From positions 124,001 to 188,000 of the forward strand of contig CAYYRC010000001.1 of NCBI GenBank assembly GCA_964474045.1: DNA of 64,000 nt, given 5' to 3'. Source of the DNA: JACJWR01 sp964474045 (GTDB lineage: Bacteria > Actinomycetota > Actinomycetes > S36-B12 > UBA10799). The notes under the pieces are model-generated. The model had not been told where the DNA came from. It worked only from the letters and a program-made list of their open reading frames with translations, and did no database searches. Shown here one piece after another: positions 34,218-42,200 of the stretch. Position numbers and translations under genes: made by a program. Position 1 is the stretch's first letter, and every line of letters begins with the position of its first letter.

Positions 34218-36244
34218 CCTGCGAGTCCCTTCATCCAGTTCTGGATGCGTGCTTCGAGGGCGGTGATGTCGGCGCGGATTTCGGCGACGGGGCGGGGTGG
34301 GGTGTAGGTGTAGAACTGGCGGGTGAAGGGGATCTCGTAGCCGATGCGGGTCTTGTCGTGGTCGATCCACGCGTCGGGCAGGTAGGGGTGGATCTCGGCG
34401 GCGAGGTGGGCTTCGGCGGCCTGCCTCACGGCCTCGGCGCGATCCTCTTCCGAGGCGAGGCCGAGGTAGTCGGCGGGCAGGGGGATGTTCTCCTGGTCGC
34501 GCAGCTCCGGGTCGGGTTCGAGCCCGCCGCGCTTGGCTGCGACGGCGGGGGCGTCCGGGTCGTGCACCCCAATCGTCTTCACGACCTGGTTGAGCGTCTT
34601 GGTGTCCAGGGAGGGGGCGTGGGCCTTGATGGCCTTCTTGGCTGCTGCCGCAGACGCCCACGACTGGCCTGTCAGGCCTGCGAGCGCGGCACGGGTGTCC
34701 TGCGAGGGGAGGGCTGCGAGGGTGTCGTCGGTGACCGCCCAGGCGCGGCGCAGGGGCTGCTCGACGGTGAGGCGGGCGTAGCCGAACTCGACGTTGGCCA
34801 TCGCCTTGACCCGGCCCGCGCCGGTGCCGTCGCCCACGTCGTTGTCGGGGTCGTCGAGGGCGTCGGAGTACAGGCGGGTGACCTCGTCGACGGCCGCGTC
34901 GGAGAGTTCCTTGCGCTTGTCGCCGAGGCTCTTGCGCATCTTGGTTCCCAGCTCGCGGGCGTCCACCAGCCGCACCAGCCCGGCAGCCTCGGGTGCCTTG
35001 CGGTTGGTGAGCACCCACACGTAGGTGTTGATGCCGGTGTTGTAGAACATCTGGTCGGGCAGCGCGACGATGCCCTCGAGCAGGTCGCTCTCCAGGATCC
35101 AGCGGCGGATCTCGGACTCGCCGGACCCGGCGCCGCCGGAGAACAGCGGCGAGCCGGACAGCACGATCCCGATCCGGGAACCACCGTCCACCCACGGCGT
35201 GCCCGGGTCGTCGGCGACGGGCTTCATCTTCGCGATCATGTGCAACAGGAACAGCAGCGACCCGTCGGACACCCGCGGCAGCCCCGGCCCGAACCGGCCG
35301 GCGAACCCCGAGCGGCGGTGCTCGTCCTCGATCGGCTGCCGGTAGGCCTTCCAGTCCACCCCGTAGGGAGGGTTAGCCAGCAGGTAGTCGAACCGGTCGG
35401 CGGGAAAGCCGTCGTCGGCCAGCGAGTTGCCCAGCAGGATGTGCCCGGGGTCCGAGCCCTTGATCATCAGGTCCGAGCGGGCCACCGCCCAGGTCTCGGG
35501 GTTGAGCTCCTGGCCGAACACCTGGACCTGGGCCTGCGGGTTGAGCTCGGCGATGCGGTCGGCTGCGACGGTGAGCATCCCTCCGGTGCCGGCGGCCGGG
35601 TCGTAGACGGTGCGCACCGGCGCCGGGGAGGTCAGGGCCTCCTCGTCGGCGTCGAGCAGCAGGTTCACCATCAGCCGGATGATCTCCCGCGGGGTGTAGT
35701 GCTCGCCGGCGGTCTCATTCGACATCTCCGAGAACTTGCGCAGCAGCTCCTCGAACATGTAGCCCATGGCCTCGTTGCCGACGGTCTGCGGGCGGACGTC
35801 GAGGTCGGCGAAGTCGGCCAGCACCGGGTAGAGGATCTGCGCCTTGTCCATGCGCTTCAGGCGCGGGTACAGGTCGTAGGCCTCCATCACCTCGGTGGCG
35901 CCCGGGGAGAACCCGGCGATGTAGGCCAGGGTGGTGTCCAGGACGTTCTTGTCGTCGGCGAGCAGGTCGCCGAACGACAGCGGCGAGGTGTTGTAGAACG
36001 GGTACCCGGACACCGACTGCAGCACTTTGTCAATGCCGGCCGGCGCCATCCCGGCGGACTCCAGCTGGGCGGCCTTGGCCAGCACCTGCGCCTTGGTGGG
36101 CTCCAGCACGGCGTCGAGGCGGCGCAGCACCAGCAGCGGGAGCATCACCTGCCCGTACTCGTGCGGTCGGAAAGTGCCGCGCAGCTTGTCCGCGACCCGC
36201 CACACGAACGCGACCTTGTCGCCGAAACCGTGAGGTTGGCTCAC
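34214..36244 (-). CDS. hsdM: type I restriction enzyme N6-adenine methyltransferase HsdM
   Basis: A 676-residue methylase subunit. The N-terminal helical domain begins VSQPHGFGDKVAFVWRVADK. The catalytic domain has GEHYTPREIIRLMVNLLLD, SAM motif I YDPAAGTGGMLTVAADRI and catalytic motif IV DYLLANPPYGVDWKAY (NPPY). The C-terminal helices end in DALEARIQNWMKGLAG-like sequence that binds HsdS. GTG 36244 has GGGGAG six bases upstream; the longer frame to 36307 is not needed. It modifies adenine in the sites recognised by HsdS and protects host DNA. It is the first gene of the operon. Confidence 0.95.
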   Translation of the reverse strand: MSQPHGFGDKVAFVWRVADKLRGTFRPHEYGQVMLPLLVLRRLDAVLEPTKAQVLAKAAQLESAGMAPAGIDKVLQSVSGYPFYNTSPLSFGDLLADDKNVLDTTLAYIAGFSPGATEVMEAYDLYPRLKRMDKAQILYPVLADFADLDVRPQTVGNEAMGYMFEELLRKFSEMSNETAGEHYTPREIIRLMVNLLLDADEEALTSPAPVRTVYDPAAGTGGMLTVAADRIAELNPQAQVQVFGQELNPETWAVARSDLMIKGSDPGHILLGNSLADDGFPADRFDYLLANPPYGVDWKAYRQPIEDEHRRSGFAGRFGPGLPRVSDGSLLFLLHMIAKMKPVADDPGTPWVDGGSRIGIVLSGSPLFSGGAGSGESEIRRWILESDLLEGIVALPDQMFYNTGINTYVWVLTNRKAPEAAGLVRLVDARELGTKMRKSLGDKRKELSDAAVDEVTRLYSDALDDPDNDVGDGTGAGRVKAMANVEFGYARLTVEQPLRRAWAVTDDTLAALPSQDTRAALAGLTGQSWASAAAAKKAIKAHAPSLDTKTLNQVVKTIGVHDPDAPAVAAKRGGLEPDPELRDQENIPLPADYLGLASEEDRAEAVRQAAEAHLAAEIHPYLPDAWIDHDKTRIGYEIPFTRQFYTYTPPRPVAEIRADITALEARIQNWMKGLAG

Positions 36245-36536
36245 TTCACACTCCCCGCAGCCCTGGGCGCCGCCGCACCGGTACCGGCCCTGCAGCCCTC
36301 CTGCCACGGTAGTGCCGGCGGGGCGTGCAGTCCTCCTGCACGCTCGATTTCGGGCATGCGGCCGGCGGGTGGAGGCCTTGGCGCGTGTTCATCGGCGCCC
36401 GGCGACCACGACCGCGGGATGAGGCGCGATCGCGAGCCAACGCGTAGGCACCCCGAAACGGCGAAACTCCCCACCCCAACCAAGGGACGAGGAGTTTCAC
36501 CAATTCAGGTCCCCGACTTTCGCCAGAAACCCCGCG
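36245..36536. other. hsdM upstream region with inverted and direct repeats
   Basis: About 290 bases between hsdM and tRNA-Ser. A perfect 8-bp inverted repeat (GCGTGCAG at 36323-36330, CTGCACGC at 36336-36343) overlaps one of two direct copies of TGCAG(C/T)CCTCCTGC at 36291-36304 and 36327-36340, 36 bases apart. These may be operators of the hsd operon. A hairpin with arms GAAACTCC (36463-36470) and GGAGTTTC (36491-36498) lies nearer the tRNA and could end tRNA transcription. No gene is supported. Confidence 0.45.
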
Positions 36537-36623
36537 CGGTGGCGGTGGGATTCGAACCCACGGTGGAGTTGCCCCCACACACGCTTTCGAGGCGTGCTCC
36601 TTTGGCCGCTCGGACACGCCACC
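36537..36623 (-). tRNA. tRNA-Ser (anticodon CGA)
   Basis: Reverse-strand cloverleaf: acceptor arm GGTGGCG with CGCCACC, anticodon arm CACGC-CTCGAAA-GCGTG with anticodon CGA, a long class II variable arm and a T arm GTGGG-TTCGAAT-CCCAC. Reads UCG serine codons. CCA is not encoded. It borders the type I restriction block, a common site for island insertion, but I did not see a duplicated 3' end elsewhere in the window. Confidence 0.95.
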
Positions 36624-36723
36624 GCCGACAAGGGTAGCGCCCCAAAGCGAAGGTGCCCGCCCGGGCCGGACAAAGCCGGTCGGGCGGGCACCAGGGCGCC
36701 CGCGGAAGGTCGCTCGATCCCTG

Positions 36724-37572
36724 CTAGTTGCCCTGCGTGCTGCCCTGCGTTCCCTGGCCGGAGTCCGTCGTCGCGCCCTGGTCCGAGGTTCCGCCGCCTT
36801 GCTGGCCGGTTCCGGAGGTTGCCTCCGACGAGGCCTGCGGGCTGGCCGCCGGCTCGCTTGCCGGGGCCGTCGCGCTCGGAGAGCAGCCGGGGCCGCTGGC
36901 GACCGGCACGGGCTGGGAAAGCTTGGCCTGCGCGGCGTCGCTGGTCGCGATGCCCGAGTACGCGGGCAGCAGCAACAGCTGGATGCTCCCCCCCAGGGTT
37001 GGGTCCTCCTCTACGGCGGCGTTGCCGTTGACCCACGCCGCGACGGTCCGAGCCTTGTCGACCCCGCCCGTTCCGTAGCGCACGACGGCGGGGCTGCCGG
37101 TCTGGGTGCTCTGCCCGTTGGCAACGTTGCCGATCAGGAACCCCGCTGCGCCGAGCTGCTCGGACGCGGTCTTGGCCGAGCCGGCAGGGGCGCCGGAGTT
37201 GAGCACGTCGACGGTGATGTCCGAGGCGGGCACCGGCGACGGCGTCGCCTGCACCGTCACGCAGGGCTGGGTGCTCGGGCTCGCCACGGCCGACGACGAG
37301 CCGCCAGAGCTGCCGCCGGAGGCCGTGGACGAGTCGCCGGACAGCAGCAACTGGCCGAGCCCGAAGCCGACGCCGAACAGCACGCCCATGCCCACCAGCG
37401 TCAACAGGATGAGCACCGGCAGCGAGATGCGCCTGCCGCCGGACCCGCCGGACCCGCCCGAGCCGCGGCCGGATGAGGAGCCGCCAGACCCACCGGAGCC
37501 GCCAGGGGAGGGGGACGGGTTCGGGATCGGTGATCCCGGGGCGGTCGATGCGGGGTCGTCAGAGTCGGCCAT
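36724..37572 (-). CDS. membrane-anchored LytR C-terminal (LytR_C) domain protein
   Basis: A 282-residue protein. A Pro/Gly/Ser-rich cytoplasmic tail of about 45 residues precedes one membrane helix, LPVLILLTLVGMGVLFGVGF. Outside the membrane a Ser-rich linker leads to a LytR_C domain (DITVDVLNSGAPAGSAKTAS, GAAGFLIGNVANGQ, VVRYGTGGVDKARTVAAW), followed by a long Gln/Gly/Ser/Thr-rich tail. LytR_C domains accompany LytR-CpsA-Psr ligases that attach glycopolymers to the wall; here there is no LCP catalytic domain, so it may be a partner or wall sensor. ATG 37572 with GGGAGG upstream. Confidence 0.8.
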   Translation of the reverse strand: MADSDDPASTAPGSPIPNPSPSPGGSGGSGGSSSGRGSGGSGGSGGRRISLPVLILLTLVGMGVLFGVGFGLGQLLLSGDSSTASGGSSGGSSSAVASPSTQPCVTVQATPSPVPASDITVDVLNSGAPAGSAKTASEQLGAAGFLIGNVANGQSTQTGSPAVVRYGTGGVDKARTVAAWVNGNAAVEEDPTLGGSIQLLLLPAYSGIATSDAAQAKLSQPVPVASGPGCSPSATAPASEPAASPQASSEATSGTGQQGGGTSDQGATTDSGQGTQGSTQGN

Positions 37573-37616
37573 GGGAGGAACTTTACGGTTGCGGTGTCCC
37601 AGCCCCCGATAGCGGC

Positions 37617-37669
37617 GCGCGCCCGCCGCGTGACGATCGCAACACTGGAGCGTCCGGCGGCGGGCGCGC
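37617..37669 (-). terminator. candidate hairpin terminator after tRNA-Ser(GGA)
   Basis: A perfect 13-bp inverted repeat, GCGCGCCCGCCGC at 37617-37629 and GCGGCGGGCGCGC at 37657-37669, with a 27-base loop, begins seven bases after the tRNA 3' end. No T-tract follows, which is common for actinomycete terminators. Could equally be a processing structure. Confidence 0.5.
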
Positions 37670-37675
37670 TACCCG

Positions 37676-37760
37676 CGGAGGATGCGGGATTCGAACCCGC
37701 GAGGGCGTGAACCCAACCCGCTTTCCAAGCGAGCGCCATAGGCCACTAGGCGAATCCTCC
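37676..37760 (-). tRNA. tRNA-Ser (anticodon GGA)
   Basis: Reverse-strand class II tRNA: acceptor arm GGAGGAT with ATCCTCC, anticodon arm CTCGC-TTGGAAA-GCGGG with anticodon GGA, long variable arm, T arm GCGGG-TTCGAAT-CCCGC. Reads UCC and UCU. CCA is not encoded. Divergent from the SRP RNA gene. Confidence 0.95.
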
Positions 37761-37795
37761 GTGGGAGACCTTACGCCAGGTCGCGGGCCCGTGCG

Positions 37796-37801
37796 TACAC
37801 T
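37796..37801 (+). promoter_or_regulatory. putative -10 element of SRP RNA gene
   Basis: TACACT lies eight bases before the start of the SRP RNA stem. A weak TTACGC at 37771-37776 could serve as the -35, with a long 19-base spacer. Placement alone supports it. Confidence 0.4.
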
Positions 37802-37808
37802 GGTCGCA

Positions 37809-37893
37809 GCCCCTCGCGCGGCGATGTCCCGTAAACCCCCCCAGGGCCGGAAGGCAGCAAGGGTACCCGGGCTCCATCGGGTGCGCGAGGGGT
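37809..37893 (+). ncRNA. ffs: small SRP RNA (4.5S type)
   Basis: A long stem, CCCCTCGCGC at 37810-37819 pairing with GCGCGAGGGG at 37883-37892, encloses the conserved domain IV core CCAGGGCCGGAAGGCAGCAA (GGAAGG-AGCA-type tetraloop and asymmetric loop bound by Ffh). This is the short SRP RNA of bacteria, placed just upstream of dnaX as in many actinomycetes. The exact ends are estimated from the terminal stem. Confidence 0.9.
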
Positions 37894-37956
37894 CCTTTCG
37901 TCCCCTGCAGACGCTCGGCCCTGTCGCCTGCCGGACCCCCAAGTTAGGGTGTCAGC

Positions 37957-40233
37957 GTGTCGCTCGCGCTCTACCGCAAGTACCGCCCCGGCCGGTTCAC
38001 CGAGGTGGTCGGTCAGGACCAGGTAACCGGGCCGCTGATCCGAGCGCTGCGCAACGACCGGGTCCACCACGCATACCTGTTCTCGGGCCCGCGCGGCTGC
38101 GGCAAGACGTCCAGCGCGCGCATCCTGGCCCGCAGCCTCAACTGCGTCCAGGGCCCCACCGACGAGCCCTGCGGCGAGTGCCAGCCCTGCATCGACCTCG
38201 CGCCCAACGGCCCCGGCAGCATCGACGTGGTCGAGATCGACGCGGCCACCCACCGCTCGGTGGAGAACGCCCGCGAGCTGCGCGAGAACGCGGTCTTCGC
38301 GCCGGTGTCCAGCCGCTACACGGTGTACATCGTCGACGAGGCGCACCAGCTGACCAAGGACGCCGGCAACGCCCTGCTCAAGCTGATCGAGGAGCCCCCG
38401 CCGCACCTGCGCTTCGTGTTCGCCACCACGGAGCCCGAGAAGATCCTGGGCACCATCCGCTCGCGCACCCACCACTACGCCTTCCGGCTGGTGCCGTTGA
38501 GCGTCCTGCGCGGCCACCTGGCGGCGATCTGCGAGGCCGAGGGCGTGCCGGCGGACCCCGCGGCGCTGACCCTGGTGGCGCGGGCGGCCGAGGGCAGCGT
38601 GCGCGACTCGCTGTCGCTGCTCGGCCAGCTCGTCGCCAGCGCCGGCGAGCAGGGGATCACCTACCCCGATGCGGTCGAGCTCGTCGGCGTCACCGACTCC
38701 AGGGTCCTCGACGCAGTGGTCGAGGCACTGACGCTGGGGGACGCCGGTGCGCTGTTCGCGGTGGTGGATGAGGTGATCGAGTCGGGGCACGAGCCGCGGC
38801 GCTTCGCCACCGACATCCTCGACCGCCTGCGCGACCTGATCGTGCTCAAGGCGATGCCGGACGCGGGCGAGCGGGGGGTTGTGGACGTGCCGGAGGACCA
38901 GTTCGCGGACCTGCTGCGACAGGCCGAGGGCCTGGGAACCGCCGAGCTGACGCGGGCGGCGGAGCTGATGAACGACGGGTTGTCGTCCCTGCGCGGGGCC
39001 ACCTCGCCGCGGCTGGCGCTCGAGATCCTGTGCGCCAAGCTGGCGCTGCCGCCGACGGGGTCAGTTGACCTGGACCTGCTCGCCCGGCTGGACCGGGTGG
39101 AGCGCCGCACCGCCGAGTTCGGCGCCTTCGGGCCGGGGGCGCACGTCGCCGCACCGGGTGCGGGGGCCATCGACACGCCGGGTCCGCGGGCCGCCGACCT
39201 GGCCAGTCCAGGGCGTCCCGGCCGAGGCTCGCCAGCCGCTCACGCGGGGGCTTCAGCCGCGCACGCGGGGGCTCCGGCAGCTCAGCCGTCGGCGTCGCCC
39301 GCCGAGCCGCCGGCGCCGGCCGACGCGCCCCCGGCAACCGCTCCCGCCGCTCAGGGCGAAGAGTCGGCCGCGCCGAGCACGTCCGCTCGAAGCGGCGGCG
39401 GCTCCGGTCGGCGCTCCCCGCGCAGGATCTCGGACCTGGCGCCGTCCACGGCGCCCGGCGGTGAGCGGGATCGGCCGAAGCCGGCCGCTGGTGGGGCTCC
39501 GCCGCCGGCGCAAGCGGCTCCAGGGGCGCCGGGGCGGGCTCCAGCTGCGGAGCCTGAGCCACGGGCACCGGCTGCTGCAGCTGCTCAGGCCGACGGCCCG
39601 ACCCTGGAGCAGGTACGCGCCCTGTGGCCCGCGGTGGTCGACAACGTCAAGTCCCGCAGCCGGGTGGCGTGGCTGACCTTCTCGCAGTCAGTACCGCTGT
39701 CGGTCGAGGACGGGGTGGTGGTGGCAGCGGTCGGCGACGCCGGCGCCGTCGCCCACTTCAACCGCGCGGCCTATCCGGACATCGTGTCCGAGGCGATGCT
39801 GGACGTGCTGCGCCATCGCCTCCGGGTGGAGCTCGTGCTCGACCCCGGGCGCGCCGCGGCAGGCGCGGGCGCGGGCGGGTCGTCGGGAGCCTCGCGCGGG
39901 TCGGTCGGGCAGGCGCGGGCGGCCTCGCCGTCGACGCCGACAGCGAAGGCGCCCTCGGCGGCGCCCCAGCCGACGGGCGCCACGGAGCAACCAGCGGACC
40001 GGTCGACCTCCGGCGCGGGACCCTCGGCCGCCGTTAGCCCGGCCGCGTCCCAGCACAGCGGCGGATCGCTTGGCCCCGCCGCCGGGGCGGATGCCGGTGC
40101 GCCGCCAGCCCCTGCGTACACCGACGAGGACGCGGCCGTCGCGGACTCGACGGATGTCATGGCCGGCCTGACCGGCGAGGCCCTGATCGAGGTCGCCCTG
40201 GGCGGCCGCAAGATCGACGAGTTCGAGGAGTAG
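37957..40233 (+). CDS. dnaX: DNA polymerase III subunits gamma/tau
   Basis: A 758-residue clamp-loader subunit. Start GTG 37957. The N-terminus YRKYRPGRFTEVVGQDQV leads to Walker A FSGPRGCGKTSSARILA, a zinc module (C-x8-C-x2-C-x2-C in LNCVQGPTDEPCGECQPC), DEAH-like VDEAHQLTKDAGNALLKLIE and sensor TEPEKILGTIRSR. After residue about 370 there is a Pro/Ala/Ser-rich linker of about 200 residues, a small folded segment (LWPAVVDNVKSRSRVAWLTF), a second low-complexity stretch and a C-terminal AALTGEALIEVALGG-like helix that binds the polymerase. No programmed frameshift site was noted. Followed closely by recR. Confidence 0.95.
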   Translation: MSLALYRKYRPGRFTEVVGQDQVTGPLIRALRNDRVHHAYLFSGPRGCGKTSSARILARSLNCVQGPTDEPCGECQPCIDLAPNGPGSIDVVEIDAATHRSVENARELRENAVFAPVSSRYTVYIVDEAHQLTKDAGNALLKLIEEPPPHLRFVFATTEPEKILGTIRSRTHHYAFRLVPLSVLRGHLAAICEAEGVPADPAALTLVARAAEGSVRDSLSLLGQLVASAGEQGITYPDAVELVGVTDSRVLDAVVEALTLGDAGALFAVVDEVIESGHEPRRFATDILDRLRDLIVLKAMPDAGERGVVDVPEDQFADLLRQAEGLGTAELTRAAELMNDGLSSLRGATSPRLALEILCAKLALPPTGSVDLDLLARLDRVERRTAEFGAFGPGAHVAAPGAGAIDTPGPRAADLASPGRPGRGSPAAHAGASAAHAGAPAAQPSASPAEPPAPADAPPATAPAAQGEESAAPSTSARSGGGSGRRSPRRISDLAPSTAPGGERDRPKPAAGGAPPPAQAAPGAPGRAPAAEPEPRAPAAAAAQADGPTLEQVRALWPAVVDNVKSRSRVAWLTFSQSVPLSVEDGVVVAAVGDAGAVAHFNRAAYPDIVSEAMLDVLRHRLRVELVLDPGRAAAGAGAGGSSGASRGSVGQARAASPSTPTAKAPSAAPQPTGATEQPADRSTSGAGPSAAVSPAASQHSGGSLGPAAGADAGAPPAPAYTDEDAAVADSTDVMAGLTGEALIEVALGGRKIDEFEE

Positions 40234-40240
40234 GCGGGTC

Positions 40241-40834
40241 GTGTACGAGGGAGTCCTGCAGGACCTGATCGAGGAGCTCGGCCGCCTGCCCGGCATCGGG
40301 CCGAAGAGCGCCCAGCGCATCGCCTTCCACCTGCTCGGCTCGGAGCCGACGGACGTGGAGCGCCTGGCCGCGGTGATGCTGGAGGTCACAAGGACGGTCA
40401 AGTTCTGCGTCATCTGCGGCAACATCAGCCAGCAGGACACCTGCCGCATCTGCACCGACGCCCGCCGCGACGCCGCGCTCATCTGCGTCGTCGAGGAGCC
40501 CAAGGATGTGGTGGCGATCGAGAAGACCAGAGAGTTCCGCGGGCGCTACCACGTGCTGGGGGGCGCCATCAGCCCCATCGATGGTGTCGGCCCGGACGAT
40601 CTGCGGATAGCCGGCCTGCTCGCCCGCCTGGCGGACGGCTCGGTGACGGAGGTCATCATCGCCACGGACCCCAATCTGGAGGGTGAGGCGACGGCGACCT
40701 ACCTGGGGCGCCTGCTCACCCCGCTGGGAGTCAGCGTCACCAGGCTGGCCTCCGGGCTGCCCGTGGGCGGCGACCTGGAGTACGCCGACGAGGTCACCCT
40801 GGGCCGCGCCTTCGCCGGTCGGCGGGCGCTGTAG
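40241..40834 (+). CDS. recR: recombination mediator RecR
   Basis: A 197-residue repair protein starting GTG 40241, eight bases after dnaX. It has the helix-hairpin-helix LIEELGRLPGIGPKSAQRIA, a C4 zinc finger (CVICGNISQQDTCRIC), and a Toprim domain (LICVVEEPKDVVAIEKT, VIIATDPNLEGEATATYL) followed by a Walker-B-like C-terminus. RecR works with RecO and RecF to load RecA on gaps. The dnaX-recR order is widely conserved. Confidence 0.95.
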   Translation: MYEGVLQDLIEELGRLPGIGPKSAQRIAFHLLGSEPTDVERLAAVMLEVTRTVKFCVICGNISQQDTCRICTDARRDAALICVVEEPKDVVAIEKTREFRGRYHVLGGAISPIDGVGPDDLRIAGLLARLADGSVTEVIIATDPNLEGEATATYLGRLLTPLGVSVTRLASGLPVGGDLEYADEVTLGRAFAGRRAL

Positions 40835-40917
40835 CCCGGTCCTCGCCTGCCGGGCTGGCGCGTCGTGGACAGGTAGACTTGCGCCCGACCAGCCGCCCAC
40901 CTCATCGGAGTTCCGCC

Positions 40918-42195
40918 GTGCCCCTCGTCGTGCAGAAGTTCGGCGGCTCGTCCGTCGCCGACGCCGCCAGCATCAAACGCGTCGCGCGGCGGATCGTCGA
41001 GACCAAGCGGGCCGGCAACGACGTCGCGGTCGTGGTGTCCGCGATGGGCGACACCACCGACGACCTGCTCGACCTGGCCTCCGAGGTCTCGCCGGAGCCC
41101 GCCGAGCGCGAGCTCGACATGCTGCTGACCTCGGGCGAGCGCATCTCGATGGCGCTGCTGGCCATGGCGATCCACGACGAGGGGGAGGAGGCCCGCTCCT
41201 ACACCGGCTCGCAGGCCGGCATGCTGACCACCTCGGCCCATGGCAGCGCCCAGATCATCGACGTCACCCCGTGGCGCCTGCGCCACGCCATCGACGAGGG
41301 CGCCATCCCCGTCCTCGCTGGCTTCCAGGGCGTGTCGCCGGACACCAAGGACGTCACCACGCTGGGTCGCGGCGGCTCCGACACCACTGCCGTCGCCCTG
41401 GCCGCGGCGCTGGGCGCCGAGGTCTGCGAGATCTATACCGACGTCGACGGCGTGTTCACCACCGACCCGCGGATGGTCCCACGGGCAAGCAAGCTGCACG
41501 CGGTGACCTATGAGGAGATGCTCGAGCTCGCCGCCGCCGGGGCCAAGGTGCTGCACCTGCGCTGCGTGGAGTATGCGCGCCGCACCGGCCTGCCGATCCA
41601 TGTCCGGTCCTCGTTCGCGTCGAACGAGGGCACCTGGGTGACGACCGCCGAAGGCGTCGCCGCAATCGTCGAAAGGGGCGAGATGGAAGAGCCCATCATC
41701 TCCGGGGTCGCGTGCGACCTGTCCGAGGGCAAGCTGACCGTGACCGGGGTTCCCGACCAGCCCGGCCAGGCGGCGGCGATCTTCGAGGCGCTCGCGACCA
41801 CGGGGGCCAACCTGGACATGATCGTCCAGAACGTGTCCACCGAGGGGCTCACCGACATCACCGTCACCCTGCCCGCAGCCGACGCCGACCGCGCCACCGC
41901 AGCCCTGGGCGAGGTCCGCGACCGCATCGGGCACAGCGGCATCCGGTTCGACCCGGAGGTCGCCAAGGTGTCCCTGGTGGGTGCCGGCATGCGGCGCAGC
42001 CCGGGGGTGTCCGCGACGTTCTTCCGGGCGCTGGCCGAGGCGGGCATCAACGTGGAGCTCATCAGCACCTCGGAGATCCGCATCTCGGTCGTGTGCCGTG
42101 CCGCCGACGCCCCCCGGGCGGTCGCCGCGCTGCACACCGCCTTCGGCCTCGACGCCGACAACGACGCCACCGTCTACGCCGGCACTGGAAGGTGA
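40918..42195 (+). CDS. lysC: aspartokinase (lysC/ask), alpha subunit
   Basis: A 425-residue enzyme of the aspartate pathway: ATP + L-aspartate to 4-phospho-L-aspartate, the first step to lysine, threonine, methionine and diaminopimelate. Starts GTG 40918 after a GGAG site. The kinase domain begins LVVQKFGGSSVADAASIKRV and includes GRGGSDTTAVALAAAL and the substrate loop CEIYTDVDGVFTTDPR. Two C-terminal ACT domains (ISGVACDLSEGKLTVTGVPD and VSLVGAGMRRSPGVSATFFR) bind feedback inhibitors, probably lysine plus threonine as in corynebacteria. An internal start at 41683 should yield a separate beta subunit. Its stop overlaps the asd region by GTGA. Confidence 0.95.
   Translation: MPLVVQKFGGSSVADAASIKRVARRIVETKRAGNDVAVVVSAMGDTTDDLLDLASEVSPEPAERELDMLLTSGERISMALLAMAIHDEGEEARSYTGSQAGMLTTSAHGSAQIIDVTPWRLRHAIDEGAIPVLAGFQGVSPDTKDVTTLGRGGSDTTAVALAAALGAEVCEIYTDVDGVFTTDPRMVPRASKLHAVTYEEMLELAAAGAKVLHLRCVEYARRTGLPIHVRSSFASNEGTWVTTAEGVAAIVERGEMEEPIISGVACDLSEGKLTVTGVPDQPGQAAAIFEALATTGANLDMIVQNVSTEGLTDITVTLPAADADRATAALGEVRDRIGHSGIRFDPEVAKVSLVGAGMRRSPGVSATFFRALAEAGINVELISTSEIRISVVCRAADAPRAVAALHTAFGLDADNDATVYAGTGR
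41683..42195 (+). CDS. lysC: internal in-frame start: aspartokinase beta subunit
   Basis: Within lysC an ATG at 41683 is in frame and preceded by AAAGGGG at a suitable spacing. Initiation there gives a 170-residue protein made only of the two ACT domains. In Corynebacterium glutamicum and mycobacteria the aspartokinase beta subunit arises in exactly this way and forms an alpha2-beta2 enzyme. The site is seen; expression is inferred from those relatives. Confidence 0.6.
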   Translation: MEEPIISGVACDLSEGKLTVTGVPDQPGQAAAIFEALATTGANLDMIVQNVSTEGLTDITVTLPAADADRATAALGEVRDRIGHSGIRFDPEVAKVSLVGAGMRRSPGVSATFFRALAEAGINVELISTSEIRISVVCRAADAPRAVAALHTAFGLDADNDATVYAGTGR

Positions 42196-42200
42196 CCACC

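Noticed and set aside
36537..36623. tRNA-Ser as proven attachment site of the island
   Set aside because: No duplicate of the tRNA 3' end and no integrase gene found in the window; left only as a possibility.
34358..36637. Long plus-strand frame opposite hsdM and the tRNA
   Set aside because: Shadow of hsdM, and it reads across the tRNA-Ser gene.
40879..40917. Longer N-terminus of aspartokinase
   Set aside because: Family proteins start at the LVVQKFGGSS strand; GTG 40918 has the correct ribosome site.
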